Positions 51,671 through 61,107 of a stretch of 64,000 bases of DNA are shown here, in pieces. Position numbers and translations under genes: made by a program. Numbering within the stretch: the first letter of the stretch is position 1; every line of letters starts with the position of its first letter. The stretch is from a virus. Location: positions 1 to 64,000 of the IMG/VR virus record IMGVR_UViG_3300044922_000290; one strand, given 5' to 3'. Below the pieces are notes generated by a model. It worked only from the letters and a program-made list of their open reading frames with translations, had not been told where the DNA came from and did no database searches.

Positions 51671-51778
51671 TTGCACCAATATAACTTCAATCCCCTATTA
51701 AAAGTCGGAAGATTGTTGGATCAGGTAAATTGATAATCAGTTACTTAATAACTTTAGAAGTTTAGTTTTGACTTCTCC

Positions 51779-51832
51779 ATTTAAGGTTTTGACCCCTTCC
51801 CTTAAATTGGTTCTTTTTAAAGGGGTTTTTCT
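51779..51832 (+). terminator. Terminator with alternative hairpin upstream of groEL
   Basis: ACCCCTT (51792-51798) pairs with AAGGGGT (51820-51826), followed by TTTTTCTT. A competing 8-bp hairpin ATTTAAGG/CCTTAAAT (51779-51786, 51800-51807) encloses the first terminator arm, so the two cannot form as simple hairpins together; they are either alternatives or a pseudoknot. Another hairpin (AGAAGT/ACTTCT) lies at 51756-51776. It ends the zincin message. Confidence 0.65.
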
Positions 51833-51872
51833 TAACAATCTGTTTTTTCTGCGAAAAAACTTATAAATTCCC

Positions 51873-51902
51873 TTGTTTATCTAAAAATAATACCTATATT
51901 TG
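51873..51902 (+). promoter_or_regulatory. Bacteroides-type promoter for groEL
   Basis: TTG (51873-51875) and TATATTTG (51895-51902) are separated by 19 bases, which fits the Bacteroides primary sigma pattern TTG-N19-21-TAnnTTTG. Transcription would start about 51908, giving a short A-rich leader before the ATG at 51920. The preceding terminator supports an independent unit. Confidence 0.65.
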
Positions 51903-51919
51903 CTCAAAACAATTCAAAA

Positions 51920-53485
51920 ATGAGCAAAATAATAGAATTTCACACAAGATCCCTCCAGAAAGGTGCTAACATTTTAGCAAATGCAGTAAAAGGTACTCTT
52001 GGCCCACAAGGAAGGAATGTAATTCTTTCACGTCAATTCAATGCACCACACATTACTAAAGATGGTGTTAGTGTAGCTTCTTCAATAAAGCTTGAAGATC
52101 CAAATGAAAATCTTGGAGCACAACTTTTACAGGAGATAGCTAACAAAACACTAGAAGTCTCAGGAGATGGTACTACTACAAGTATTGTTTTAGCACAAAC
52201 CATTCTTAATGAAGGACTAAGACTAATAGCTGAAGGCACAAATCCTGTAAAACTAAAGAAAGGTATAGAGCTAGCAACAGTAGAAGCTATACAATCTATT
52301 AAATCACAATCACTACTATTACAATCAGATTCTATTCTTAATGTAGCTACTATATCAGCTAATAATGACTTTACTATAGGTAAACTAATAGCTGATGCTG
52401 TAAATCTAGTAGGAGAAGAAGGTTTAATTACAGTTGAAGAATCAAGGTCTACTGAAACATACATAGAAGTTACAGAAGGACTAAAGATAGATAAAGGGTA
52501 CATTTCACCTTACTTTGTTACTGATCCTAATAAGATGGTAGTAGAATACCAGAATGCACTTATCCTGATTACAGATGAGAAGATAACAGCTACTACTCAA
52601 ATACTTAAGTACTTAGAAGCTTGTGTAAAAGAACAAAGAGCTCTTATTATTATCTGTGAAGACTTATTAGATGAAGCTCTTTCTACTCTTGTAGTAAACA
52701 GAATGAAAGGTATCAAAGTAGCAGCTATCAAAGCTCCTGCACATGGTGACCACAAGAAAGAACTATTACAGGATATAGCTACAATAACTGGTGGTCTATA
52801 TATTACTCAAGATAAAGGATTATCACTAGAATCTTCTCAACTATCTTCTTTAGGACAATCAGATGTTAAAATCTTTAAAGACTCTACCACTCTTATTAAT
52901 GGTAAAGGCAAGAAAGAAGACATACTTATCAGAGTATCTCAAATTAAAGAACAAGCTAAACACGCTGAATTACAGTTTGACCAAGATAGGCTAACCAAGA
53001 GAGCACAGAAACTTTCAGGAGGAGCAGCTGTATTATATGTAGGAGCAACAACTGAAACAGAGTTAAAAGAAAAAGCTGATAGAATAGATGATGCACTTTG
53101 TGCTACAAAAGCTGCAATAGCTGAAGGTATAGTACCAGGAGGAGGAACAGCATTTATAAAAGCAATAGCTTCTATCTCTTCTTCAAAAGATAAAGACATT
53201 CAGTCAGGTATTGACTTAATAAAGAAAGCATTAGAAGCACCTCTTCGTCAAATACTTCAAAATGCAGGACTAGAAGAAGATACTATTATTTCTAAAGTAA
53301 AGAAAGGCAAACAGTTTAATGCCAAGTCAGAACAATATGAAGATCTATTAGTTTCAGGAGTAATAGACCCAACAAAAGTAGTAAGAGTAGCCTTGGAAAA
53401 CGCATCATCAGTATGTGCACTATTCCTAACTACTTCTTGTGTAGTAGCAGAAAAATATATAGAAACCCCAATGAACTTTAATTAA
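51920..53485 (+). CDS. groEL: Phage GroEL-type chaperonin
   Basis: The 521-residue protein is a full group I chaperonin. It has VKGTLGPQGRNV near the N-terminus, ITKDGVSVA (Asp48), the nucleotide loop SGDGTTTS (Asp83), the apical segments KGYISPYFVTD and NRMKGIKVAAIKAPAHGDH, and RIDDALCATKAAIAEG with Asp391, the ATP-hydrolysis residue (E. coli Asp398). It is slightly shorter than E. coli GroEL (548) and lacks the Gly-Met tail. A GroES homologue follows directly. It probably folds capsid or other virion proteins. Confidence 0.95.
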   Translation: MSKIIEFHTRSLQKGANILANAVKGTLGPQGRNVILSRQFNAPHITKDGVSVASSIKLEDPNENLGAQLLQEIANKTLEVSGDGTTTSIVLAQTILNEGLRLIAEGTNPVKLKKGIELATVEAIQSIKSQSLLLQSDSILNVATISANNDFTIGKLIADAVNLVGEEGLITVEESRSTETYIEVTEGLKIDKGYISPYFVTDPNKMVVEYQNALILITDEKITATTQILKYLEACVKEQRALIIICEDLLDEALSTLVVNRMKGIKVAAIKAPAHGDHKKELLQDIATITGGLYITQDKGLSLESSQLSSLGQSDVKIFKDSTTLINGKGKKEDILIRVSQIKEQAKHAELQFDQDRLTKRAQKLSGGAAVLYVGATTETELKEKADRIDDALCATKAAIAEGIVPGGGTAFIKAIASISSSKDKDIQSGIDLIKKALEAPLRQILQNAGLEEDTIISKVKKGKQFNAKSEQYEDLLVSGVIDPTKVVRVALENASSVCALFLTTSCVVAEKYIETPMNFN

Positions 53486-53490
53486 TTAAT

Positions 53491-53766
53491 ATGAAAACAT
53501 CAAATGTAACACCAGTACCTCTTGGAGAAAGAGTTATAGTAGAACCAATAGTAGAAAAACAAGAATCAGAGTTATTCTTAGCTGAAACTAAACTACCGCC
53601 TGCAACACAAGGTATAATAAAAGCTGTATCAGAACAAGTAACTACTTTAAAAGTAGGAGATGTAGTACAGTTTAGTCCTAATACAGGAGTACCTTTACTT
53701 ATGGTAGATAATGCCTACCTATTAATGAGAGTAGGAGATATAATTTGTAAATTTGTTGAACTTTAA
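53491..53766 (+). CDS. groES: Phage GroES-type co-chaperonin
   Basis: The 91-residue protein has the co-chaperonin frame: PLGERVIVEP, a mobile loop with the hydrophobic tripeptide LFL (residues 28-30, where E. coli has IVL), GIIKAV, VGDVVQFSP and a final LMRVGDII. It starts 5 bases after groEL ends. It should cap the GroEL ring; T4 gp31 plays this part with the host GroEL, but here both partners are encoded. Confidence 0.92.
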   Translation: MKTSNVTPVPLGERVIVEPIVEKQESELFLAETKLPPATQGIIKAVSEQVTTLKVGDVVQFSPNTGVPLLMVDNAYLLMRVGDIICKFVEL

Positions 53767-53776
53767 AAATATAACT

Positions 53777-54133
53777 ATGAAAGAGATAACCCCAAAAGAA
53801 TACATGGAATCTTTTCTACATTTTGATAACTATAAAATAGAATATACAGATTCTTATGAATCTGACTTCTATAGGTTTAACATTAAAGTAGTGAAAAAAG
53901 ATGAAACATCTTTCGATGTACCTCATTATGCAACTAACGCATATTTAATTAGGAATACATCTTTAGAAACAATTTTAAAAGATTGTCCTTACATTTTAGC
54001 AGATGTAATAAGTTTTACAGTAAATGCCATAATAAAAGATACTGTGGAAAACCCAACATATCAAAAAGACTGTGAAACACCAAAAGTTACGTTGGAAGAT
54101 ACAGATTTTGATAAACTAACCTTTGAATTGTAA
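53777..54133 (+). CDS. Protein of unknown function
   Basis: The frame opens at TTG codons within groES, but the ATG at 53777 after AATATAACT is preferred, giving 118 residues. The product is mixed alpha/beta (YMESFLHFDNYKIEYTDSY). It closes the chaperonin operon, right before a terminator. Confidence 0.65.
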   Translation: MKEITPKEYMESFLHFDNYKIEYTDSYESDFYRFNIKVVKKDETSFDVPHYATNAYLIRNTSLETILKDCPYILADVISFTVNAIIKDTVENPTYQKDCETPKVTLEDTDFDKLTFEL

Positions 54134-54142
54134 TTAAGAAAG

Positions 54143-54165
54143 GAGCTACGAAAGTAGCTCTTTTT
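54143..54165 (+). terminator. Rho-independent terminator
   Basis: A perfect 7-bp stem GAGCTAC/GTAGCTC with a GAAA tetraloop (54143-54160) is followed by TTTTT. It ends the groEL-groES operon. Confidence 0.9.
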
Positions 54166-54194
54166 GCTTTTGCAACTAATTAAAAACTATTTCG

Positions 54195-54202
54195 TATATT
54201 TA
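54195..54202 (+). promoter_or_regulatory. Possible -7 element before the head operon
   Basis: TATATTTA matches TAnnTTTG except for the last base and lies just after a strong terminator, where a new promoter is expected. A clear -33 TTG at the right spacing is not seen. The ATG at 54207 would then be nearly leaderless. Confidence 0.35.
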
Positions 54203-54206
54203 CCCT

Positions 54207-54389
54207 ATGACAATGCCAAGAGTTTTTTCTATAGAATGTGAATCAGTAACAGGACTTATCAAAGCTACGCTTAATGTAGAGAAGATATTTCAAACCTGTA
54301 TGCTTGAAGGTGAGCATTACCTTACAGAAACTTTTAGCTTAGAGGATAAACACTTTTTAGTTGTTACAGTATGGAACTCAGAGGAATAA
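54207..54389 (+). CDS. Small protein, unknown
   Basis: The 60-residue product has a beta-helix pattern (GLIKATLNVEKIFQTCML). A second ATG lies at 54213. It overlaps the next gene by 19 bases and begins the transcription unit leading to the terminase. No family is recognised. Confidence 0.6.
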   Translation: MTMPRVFSIECESVTGLIKATLNVEKIFQTCMLEGEHYLTETFSLEDKHFLVVTVWNSEE

Positions 54390-54667
54390 CAGACCTATAT
54401 AATACAAAGCTAACAGAAGAAGGGCCAAAAGAGTTTCTTGTAAAAAGAAATGCATCTTTTAAAATCTACTGTGAACCTTTTCATTTGGGAGCACATGCTG
54501 AAGTACTTAACATACGCACAGGTAAAGTGTTTAAAGACAGGTGTCAGGTACATATAGAAAATATGGGAGTAGTTGTAGTTAAAATAGCTGCTACCAAACT
54601 AAATGAACTGAAAAAGCAACATTCACAAAATAAGACAGTAGGATTTCATGCGCACAAAGGTAATTAG
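54371..54667 (+). CDS. Small beta-rich protein, unknown
   Basis: The 98-residue product has strands around AEVLNIRTGKVFKDRCQVHI and ends in a basic tail (KTVGFHAHKGN). It overlaps both neighbours by about 20 bases. Function is unknown. Confidence 0.66.
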   Translation: MELRGITDLYNTKLTEEGPKEFLVKRNASFKIYCEPFHLGAHAEVLNIRTGKVFKDRCQVHIENMGVVVVKIAATKLNELKKQHSQNKTVGFHAHKGN

Positions 54668-55070
54668 GAACTACTTTGAAGACTACAATAGCCTGGAAAA
54701 GTTTAAAGTAGAATTTCTACAAGAGCTGGATAATTGGAAAGATGAAATGATGTTGCATGATTTACATTACGTAGTATTAGAAGAAATCTACTTACAGGAA
54801 ACAGAACCTTCTTATACTTTGCAATACGAGTTTTATTTGCAGGGAAGATATAAATACCACCTATCTTTCTCACAAATAAAAGAACACTCTTTACAAGAAA
54901 AGAAGAATATACCTGTAAAGGTATTTGTCACAATGGCAGAGTTTAAAGATTTATTGCTTGCATATATGACAGAATATCCTGATATTTGTCCAGACAAGAA
55001 TAAATTAGTAGTAAACGGAGTTACATTTAAACTCTACTTAGAAGAAATAAACAATGGTAAAACCATTTAA
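54648..55070 (+). CDS. Protein of unknown function
   Basis: The 140-residue product is mixed, with aromatic strands (EPSYTLQYEFYLQGRYKYHL) between helices. It overlaps the next gene by 17 bases. I do not recognise it. Confidence 0.66.
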   Translation: MRTKVIRNYFEDYNSLEKFKVEFLQELDNWKDEMMLHDLHYVVLEEIYLQETEPSYTLQYEFYLQGRYKYHLSFSQIKEHSLQEKKNIPVKVFVTMAEFKDLLLAYMTEYPDICPDKNKLVVNGVTFKLYLEEINNGKTI

Positions 55071-55542
55071 TATAAAAGTAAAGAATAAACAAGAATTGTT
55101 TTTAGCTTACCTTAAAGCAATAAATTGGACTTTGCCTGAACAGTTAACTGATTCAGAGTTAGAAGTCCTGTCGTATCTTGTGTATTATAATAACTTCTAT
55201 GCAGCTGAAATAAAGTCAGATGAAATAAGGTATGATTTACTATTCTCTTCTTCAACAAAAAAGAAGATAAGGGAAGAGTTTGATATAGATGCACAAAAGT
55301 TTGAGACTTACTTAAATAAACTACGTAAAAAAGGTATTATCACAAATAATACTTTATCTAAACAAGTAGTAATAACAATGGAAGATAAATTAGAAATACG
55401 TTTTACAATGGCTGTAAAAGAAGAACCAAAACCAACAGAAAATGAAAGACCTTCTTTTGATGCCTTTGTAGATGAAGCAATAGAAGTACCTGAATTAAAA
55501 GCAGTAACTTTTATAGATGATGATGACTTAGATATATTATAA
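55054..55542 (+). CDS. Winged-helix-like protein, possible packaging factor
   Basis: The 162-residue protein has helices with a helix-turn-helix look (LTDSELEVLSYLVYYNN, DAQKFETYLNKLRKKGIITN) and a strand pair, followed by an acidic tail ending in FIDDDDLDIL. It sits a few genes upstream of the large terminase, where a small DNA-recognition subunit would be expected. The packaging role is inference. Confidence 0.62.
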   Translation: MVKPFNIKVKNKQELFLAYLKAINWTLPEQLTDSELEVLSYLVYYNNFYAAEIKSDEIRYDLLFSSSTKKKIREEFDIDAQKFETYLNKLRKKGIITNNTLSKQVVITMEDKLEIRFTMAVKEEPKPTENERPSFDAFVDEAIEVPELKAVTFIDDDDLDIL

Positions 55543-55790
55543 TGAAACTGGATTATAGATTAGAAAGATTAGTAGAGAAACATGCCAAAAGGTGCGGTAT
55601 AACTAAAGCAGAAGCTTTGGAAGTAGTATCTGCTTATTTTACTAACATAAAAGATAAGATTACAGGCTCCTCTTATGAAGAAGGGTTTGTGGAAATATAC
55701 ATGCCTAAGTTAGGAGAGTTTTGTCCTAACTATCAAAAAATAGAAAAAGTACATGAAGTTATTGAAGCTAGAAAACAACAACCTTTGTAG
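55542..55790 (+). CDS. IHF/HU-like DNA-bending protein
   Basis: The 82-residue product follows the HU/IHF pattern: an N-terminal helix pair (RLERLVEKHAKRCGITKAEA, VVSAYFTNIKDKI) and then FVEIYMPKLGEFCPN, like the strand and GxF turn of HU. Crassvirales genomes carry IHF-like genes in this position near the terminase, so it may organise DNA for packaging. It is short for the family, and the DNA arm is reduced. Confidence 0.66.
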   Translation: MKLDYRLERLVEKHAKRCGITKAEALEVVSAYFTNIKDKITGSSYEEGFVEIYMPKLGEFCPNYQKIEKVHEVIEARKQQPL

Positions 55791-56298
55791 CATTACTCCT
55801 GAAGCATTAGGATTAAAAGCTTTTAGGGATATATGGGAAAGGGATAAAACCAAAAATAAAGACAGGGCTAAACTAGATTTAGCCTTTGTATATTTTTACG
55901 CTGACTGGACTTCTGTATTCAAACTATTTGAGAAGCAGCTAAAGATAGAAAAGTTAGAAGAAGAAATATACGACAAAAAGTATAAGTGTGATGAACTTGT
56001 ATTAGCTGCATGCGAATTGTACGAAGTAATACAAAATGAATCTTCTTTCTCCTTAAAATTCTTAAACTCAATAAAAGAGTCTGCTGTAAATATATCTAAC
56101 TATCTAAAGACCATAAGATTAGAAGAAAGAACTAAGCTAGGTGGACAGGTTTATAATGTAGCACAAATACAAAAAGCCATTTCAGATTTTCCTGAAACAA
56201 TAAAAAAGATTACTGAAATGGAGAAAGTAGTAGAAGCAGAACTAACTCAAAAAGATAACTTAAGAGGCGGGGCTGAAAAATCAACATTTGAGGATTAA
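55753..56298 (+). CDS. Helical protein preceding terminase
   Basis: The 181-residue product is largely coiled coil (LFEKQLKIEKLEEEIYDKKY, FPETIKKITEMEKVVEAEL). It overlaps the IHF-like gene by 38 bases, and its stop shares a base with the terminase ATG. Its place makes it a candidate small terminase subunit; sequence alone does not show this. Confidence 0.62.
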   Translation: MKLLKLENNNLCSITPEALGLKAFRDIWERDKTKNKDRAKLDLAFVYFYADWTSVFKLFEKQLKIEKLEEEIYDKKYKCDELVLAACELYEVIQNESSFSLKFLNSIKESAVNISNYLKTIRLEERTKLGGQVYNVAQIQKAISDFPETIKKITEMEKVVEAELTQKDNLRGGAEKSTFED

Positions 56299-58307
56299 TG
56301 CTTACGAAAGAAGACATACATAATTTTACTGAAGTAAGAAGACACTTTGAAGAATATAACTCTTATTGCCCCTTTCCCGAATCTCGTACACCTAACTCAC
56401 GTTGGATGCAATTCTGGAATAGAGAGCAAGAAAGAATATTAAAGGGTTACTACTACACAGAAGATAAATTTATTACAGGAGAACTATACTATTATTTCAA
56501 TTATAGTATAATGGATAAGACTGTAGAAGAAGGTGGAATGACTTTTTCCATTAATGGATTTCCAGTAACTTGGGATGGTACTATTGAAGTAGATGGGTAT
56601 TATCAAGAGGCACATAGAAATAAAAAAGATTGCTTCATACTCAAAGGTCGTAGGAAAGGTTTATCTTACTATGCAGCAGCATTAGCTTCTAGAATATACC
56701 ATTTTAAAAGAAACAGTAATGTATTTATTGTAGCAGCAACAAAACAATATATTTTAGGTGCTGACTCTACAATGACTAAGGTACTTCAGAATGTTGACCA
56801 CATGTCTTTACATACACCTTTTGGTAAACTACGTCAAAAGATTAATAAAGCTGACCACATACGTGCAAGTTATCTAGAGAATGTAAAAGGGCAGATAATA
56901 GAAAAAGGTTACAAATCTAATATAGCTGCAATAGTTTTAGATGACCCACAAAAGTTACGTGGTAAAAGCGCAGATTTAATTATAGTAGAAGAAGCTGGTT
57001 CATTCCCTAATTTACTAGATGCAATACCTATTATAAGAAAATCAGTACAGGAAGGTATATTAAAGAAAGGTACAATATTAGCATTTGGTACAGGTGGTGA
57101 TGAAGGGCCAGGTTTTGCAGCAATGGAAACTGTATTCTACAAACCTGATGCATACGGATTTCAAGATGTAAAGAATATATGGGAAGAAGCTAAAGTTACC
57201 CAACCTTGTTGTTTCTTCTTCCCTGCTTACAAAAACTACTTGGGTTTTATAGATGAGAATGGTAACTCTTTAGAGAAAGAAGCAAAAGATTATATACTAC
57301 AGCAAAGGCTAGATAAAAAGAAATTAGGTGTGGATAATAAGACGCTGTTAAAAATGGCAGCGGAAGATCCAATTACACCTGAAGAAGCAATGCTTCGTAC
57401 AAAGGGTACTTACTTTCCGATAACTGAAGCAAAGAAAAGATTATCAGAACTATACACAGACAAAGAGTTATCAAAGCACAATGTTGGTAGATTAGAGTAT
57501 AATGAAGATAAAGTAATTAAATGGGTTGATGTACAGGATGCACAACCTCAAAGAGAATGGCCTATATTAGACCCAACCATAAATTACATAGAAGTATTTG
57601 AACTGCCTCAACAAGATAAAAACACACTTGTAGTACCTCGTAACAGATACATAGGAGGTATTGACCCGTACAATCAAGACCAGACAACAAACTCTGAATC
57701 AGTTGGTTGTATGTTTATAATGGACTTATGGACTGACAGGATTGTATGTGAGTATACAGCTCGTCCTGAAAGAGCAGAAGATTTCTATGAAACTTGTAGA
57801 CGTATTTTAGTTTGGTACAATGCAACAGCAATGTATGAAGCTTCTGTAACCCTGATGTATAAATTCTTTGAGAGAAAACAACAATTGTATTTATTGGCAG
57901 ATACTCCTTCTTACTTAAGAGATAGAAATACTTGGAGAGAAGGGTTAGATACTTCAAAAGGTATAAAGCCAACTGAAGATGTAAACAAAAGAGGAAGAGA
58001 ATCACAAAAAACCTGGATGCTATCCGACTTAGATGTAACTACAGGTTCCAAAAAAATAGATACCATAAGATCTGTAGGTTACTTAAAAGAAGTTATAAAC
58101 TGGAATAAGGATGGTAACTTTGATAGAGTATCTGCAATGAACATGCTATTCTTGTATAGAGAAGACCTTACAGATGATGTTGCAGAAGAAAGGAAAAAAC
58201 CTAAGTCAAATAAATTCGGTAACTTTTTTACCAAATTTAAAGTACAAAGGAAGTTAACAGACATTTTCGATAAAGAAGATTTTGAAACATTTGAGAAATA
58301 CAGATAA
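56298..58307 (+). CDS. terL: Terminase large subunit
   Basis: The 669-residue protein has an ATPase half with a variant Walker A FILKGRRKGLSYY (near 113-125), Walker B DLIIVEEAGSFPN (near 225-235) and the coupling motif AFGTGGDEGPGF. The RNase H-like nuclease half is marked by GGIDPYNQDQ (Asp near 456) and later acidic residues. It pumps DNA into the prohead and cuts it. The order terL, portal, scaffold, capsid is as in other crAss-like phages. Confidence 0.93.
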   Translation: MLTKEDIHNFTEVRRHFEEYNSYCPFPESRTPNSRWMQFWNREQERILKGYYYTEDKFITGELYYYFNYSIMDKTVEEGGMTFSINGFPVTWDGTIEVDGYYQEAHRNKKDCFILKGRRKGLSYYAAALASRIYHFKRNSNVFIVAATKQYILGADSTMTKVLQNVDHMSLHTPFGKLRQKINKADHIRASYLENVKGQIIEKGYKSNIAAIVLDDPQKLRGKSADLIIVEEAGSFPNLLDAIPIIRKSVQEGILKKGTILAFGTGGDEGPGFAAMETVFYKPDAYGFQDVKNIWEEAKVTQPCCFFFPAYKNYLGFIDENGNSLEKEAKDYILQQRLDKKKLGVDNKTLLKMAAEDPITPEEAMLRTKGTYFPITEAKKRLSELYTDKELSKHNVGRLEYNEDKVIKWVDVQDAQPQREWPILDPTINYIEVFELPQQDKNTLVVPRNRYIGGIDPYNQDQTTNSESVGCMFIMDLWTDRIVCEYTARPERAEDFYETCRRILVWYNATAMYEASVTLMYKFFERKQQLYLLADTPSYLRDRNTWREGLDTSKGIKPTEDVNKRGRESQKTWMLSDLDVTTGSKKIDTIRSVGYLKEVINWNKDGNFDRVSAMNMLFLYREDLTDDVAEERKKPKSNKFGNFFTKFKVQRKLTDIFDKEDFETFEKYR

Positions 58308-60758
58308 ATGTTAGGACAAGTAAAATTACTCCCAGACCAAATGGTGTCTGATGAAAAGAAAGCTACCAAAGAATGGCAGAAGAATAATTTAGATGCTTTT
58401 GAAAACATTATTATGTTTGAGAATCGTCAATTACGACCTACCTTATATAATAAGTTTAACAACTATAATCTAAAGAGAGGGGTAATAAACCAAGCAGATT
58501 TTGAGAAAATACTAGACCCACAGGGACTAGGATTAAATTCTTTCCCTGCAAGATTAGAACATATGGGTTTTGGTAATGCCAAAATAGACCTACTTGTAGG
58601 GGAACATATGAACCGTAGGTTTGATTGGAGAGTAACACTTTCTAATAATGATGCTGAAGGTATTTCAGGAAAAGAACAAAGAATGATGGGTAGGGTAAAG
58701 CAAGAACTTGTAGATATGTTACAAGGGAACCTACCTGAAGAAGAAGCACAAGCAAGACTACAAAGGCTTTCTGATTACATGAACTATGAATGGCAAGATG
58801 TAGCAGAATCAGGAGCTCAAAAGATATTAAAGTATTATTACAAACAACAGGATTTAGATACAATATTTAACAGGGCATTTGAAGATGCTCTGATTGCAGG
58901 TGAACAAATAGTATTTACAGAAGCACTAGGTAAAGAACTCTTTATAAGAAAAGGAGACCCAACAAAAATCTTTACCATTATGTCTGCTGAATCAATAGAT
59001 GAATCAGGACTTGAGGCACTAGTAGAGGTAAGCTACCAAACAGTATCAAATGTACTAGACAATTTCCATCCTTACTTAGATACAGAAGCCATAGCTAAAC
59101 TACAAGCCTTTAAAGGTATCTCACCTTTTGGTGGTACATCTGGTTGGACTTACCCTACTTATGGGCCTGTAGGTGAACTTGCAGTACCTGATAATTCTAT
59201 TACAGCTTCAGGTATATTTCCTGTATCTGAATTAGAAAGAACACTATTTGCAACAAACATAGATGTGAATGGTAATATGCGTGTTGTGCATTGCTTGTGG
59301 AAATCAAAAAGAAAAGTAAAACTACTTAAGTCTTTCAACGAAGAAACAGGACTGGAAGAAGAAAAATATGTACATCAAAAGTACAAAGCTAACAAACTTT
59401 TGGGAGAAGAAGTAGTAAAAGAAATGTGGGTAAATGAATGGTGGAGAGGTTTTAAGATTGGGTATGATATATACGTAAAGATAGAACCTGTACCATTCCT
59501 TTCTACATCACTAGACAATATCTCACGTCAAGAACCACCTGTTACTATACAGATATATAATACAAATACTTCAAAGGCACAATCCTTAATGGATATTTGT
59601 AAACCCTTTGATTATATGTTAGATGTACTTTACTTTAAAAAGAAACATTTAACATCACTTATGTTACCTGACGTGTTGGTATTTCCTACTTCAATGATGC
59701 CTGATAACATGAATCTTGAAGAGTTCATCAATTATATACAGACTACTGCAATCATGCCTTTAGATCCTACTGCTGAAATAGACAATGGAGCATTGGCAGG
59801 TAAAGCAGCAGGACAAATAAACAATACAGTAGGAGCACAAATAGTATCAGCAGCTCAAAATGGCCCACTATCAGTAATAGGTTCACTTATAGATACTACT
59901 TTACAAAGTATGGATCAGGTAACTGGCATTACACAACAAAGACAAGGCGCTATACAAAATAGAGAATTAGTAGGTAACGTAGAAAGGTCTGTAACACAAT
60001 CTTCTCATATAACAGAGAAATGGTTTAGGCTGAATGATAAATTTAAACTAAGGACGTTACGTAAAGTAATGAATATTTCTATTCAGCAATTCAAGGAGAA
60101 CCCAAAGAAATTCCAATACATATTAGACGACCTTACAACATTAGTCTTATCAGATGAAGAACTTACAGCAATACAAGCTTCTGAATTTGACTTGCATGTA
60201 ACCAACTCTACTAATGATGCACTAATAATGCAGAAGATAGAAGGCTTATTCCAAGTTGCAATGCAAAATGGTACAGCTACTCTTTCTGATGTACTTGAAA
60301 TCTACCAAAATGAATCTATTGCTAATGCAACTGCCAAACTTAAACTACGTGAAAAACAAAGACAAGAGAAAGCAGCTGAAGCAGAGAAACAACAAATAGA
60401 AATCAAAAAACAACTTGATTTAGCTGCACAAGAAATAGAAGATAGAAAAGTAAGGTTAGAAGCTGCACGTCTAGAACTAGAAAGATATAAGATAGATACA
60501 GACAGAGAAACTAAACTGGAAGTAGCTCAACTACAAGCTCAATCATTTGACCCTGAAAAGGATTATAATAATAACAATGAGCCTGACTATTTAGAAATGA
60601 GAAAACTAGATTTAGAACAACAGAAGATAGAATTACAACGTCAATCTGAATCTATAAGAGTTTCACTAGAACAACTAAAAGAGAAGAATAAGAAAGAGAT
60701 AGCTCAACAAAAGCTAGAAGTAGATAAAATAAAAGCAAGAAAAGGTGGAAGTAAGTAA
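58308..60758 (+). CDS. Portal protein
   Basis: The 816-residue protein starts at the base after the terL stop. The N-terminal part (DAFENIIMFENRQLRPTLYN, LEHMGFGNAKIDLLVGEHMN) and the middle (MDQVTGITQQRQGAIQNREL) fit crAss-like portals, and length and place agree. The last 170 residues are a long Gln/Glu/Lys-rich coiled coil, as in the barrel or crown of large portals. A dodecamer of it forms the DNA gate at the head vertex. Confidence 0.9.
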   Translation: MLGQVKLLPDQMVSDEKKATKEWQKNNLDAFENIIMFENRQLRPTLYNKFNNYNLKRGVINQADFEKILDPQGLGLNSFPARLEHMGFGNAKIDLLVGEHMNRRFDWRVTLSNNDAEGISGKEQRMMGRVKQELVDMLQGNLPEEEAQARLQRLSDYMNYEWQDVAESGAQKILKYYYKQQDLDTIFNRAFEDALIAGEQIVFTEALGKELFIRKGDPTKIFTIMSAESIDESGLEALVEVSYQTVSNVLDNFHPYLDTEAIAKLQAFKGISPFGGTSGWTYPTYGPVGELAVPDNSITASGIFPVSELERTLFATNIDVNGNMRVVHCLWKSKRKVKLLKSFNEETGLEEEKYVHQKYKANKLLGEEVVKEMWVNEWWRGFKIGYDIYVKIEPVPFLSTSLDNISRQEPPVTIQIYNTNTSKAQSLMDICKPFDYMLDVLYFKKKHLTSLMLPDVLVFPTSMMPDNMNLEEFINYIQTTAIMPLDPTAEIDNGALAGKAAGQINNTVGAQIVSAAQNGPLSVIGSLIDTTLQSMDQVTGITQQRQGAIQNRELVGNVERSVTQSSHITEKWFRLNDKFKLRTLRKVMNISIQQFKENPKKFQYILDDLTTLVLSDEELTAIQASEFDLHVTNSTNDALIMQKIEGLFQVAMQNGTATLSDVLEIYQNESIANATAKLKLREKQRQEKAAEAEKQQIEIKKQLDLAAQEIEDRKVRLEAARLELERYKIDTDRETKLEVAQLQAQSFDPEKDYNNNNEPDYLEMRKLDLEQQKIELQRQSESIRVSLEQLKEKNKKEIAQQKLEVDKIKARKGGSK

Positions 60759-61107
60759 ATTTATTGGAAGATTATTCCATGCACGTGATACAGCACATCT
60801 ATATCATTTATCATTAGAAGGCCCAGGAGCATATGCAGCACATGTAGCAGCAGAAGCCTTTTATGATAAACTATTAGATTTTACTGATACTCTAATAGAA
60901 TCACATCAAGGTAAGTACGGGCTATTATCTTTAACTATACAAGCTTCCTATACAGAAGTAAGTAAAGATTTTATCTCTTATCTTAAAGCACTATTGACTT
61001 ATATTGAAACAGAATGTCCCTTTACAGACTCTGATGAACTCAATATTATAGACGAAATAAAGACTCTTACTAAACAAACCTTATATAAATTAACGTACTT
61101 GAAGTAG
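60745..61107 (+). CDS. Dps/ferritin-like helical protein (DUF5856-like)
   Basis: The 120-residue protein starts at a GTG inside the portal end (14-base overlap). ARDTAHLYHLSLEGPGAYAA, HVAAEAFYDKLLDFTDTLIE and HQGKYGLL are arranged like the helices of a Dps-like four-helix bundle, a pattern known in a phage family listed as DUF5856. Its metal ligands are incomplete, so iron storage is uncertain. The location suggests a head-associated role. Confidence 0.68.
   Translation: MEVSKFIGRLFHARDTAHLYHLSLEGPGAYAAHVAAEAFYDKLLDFTDTLIESHQGKYGLLSLTIQASYTEVSKDFISYLKALLTYIETECPFTDSDELNIIDEIKTLTKQTLYKLTYLK

Noticed and set aside
57715-58863. Minus-strand open frames within terminase and portal
   Set aside because: They are shadows of strong plus-strand genes and have low-complexity, unlikely protein composition.
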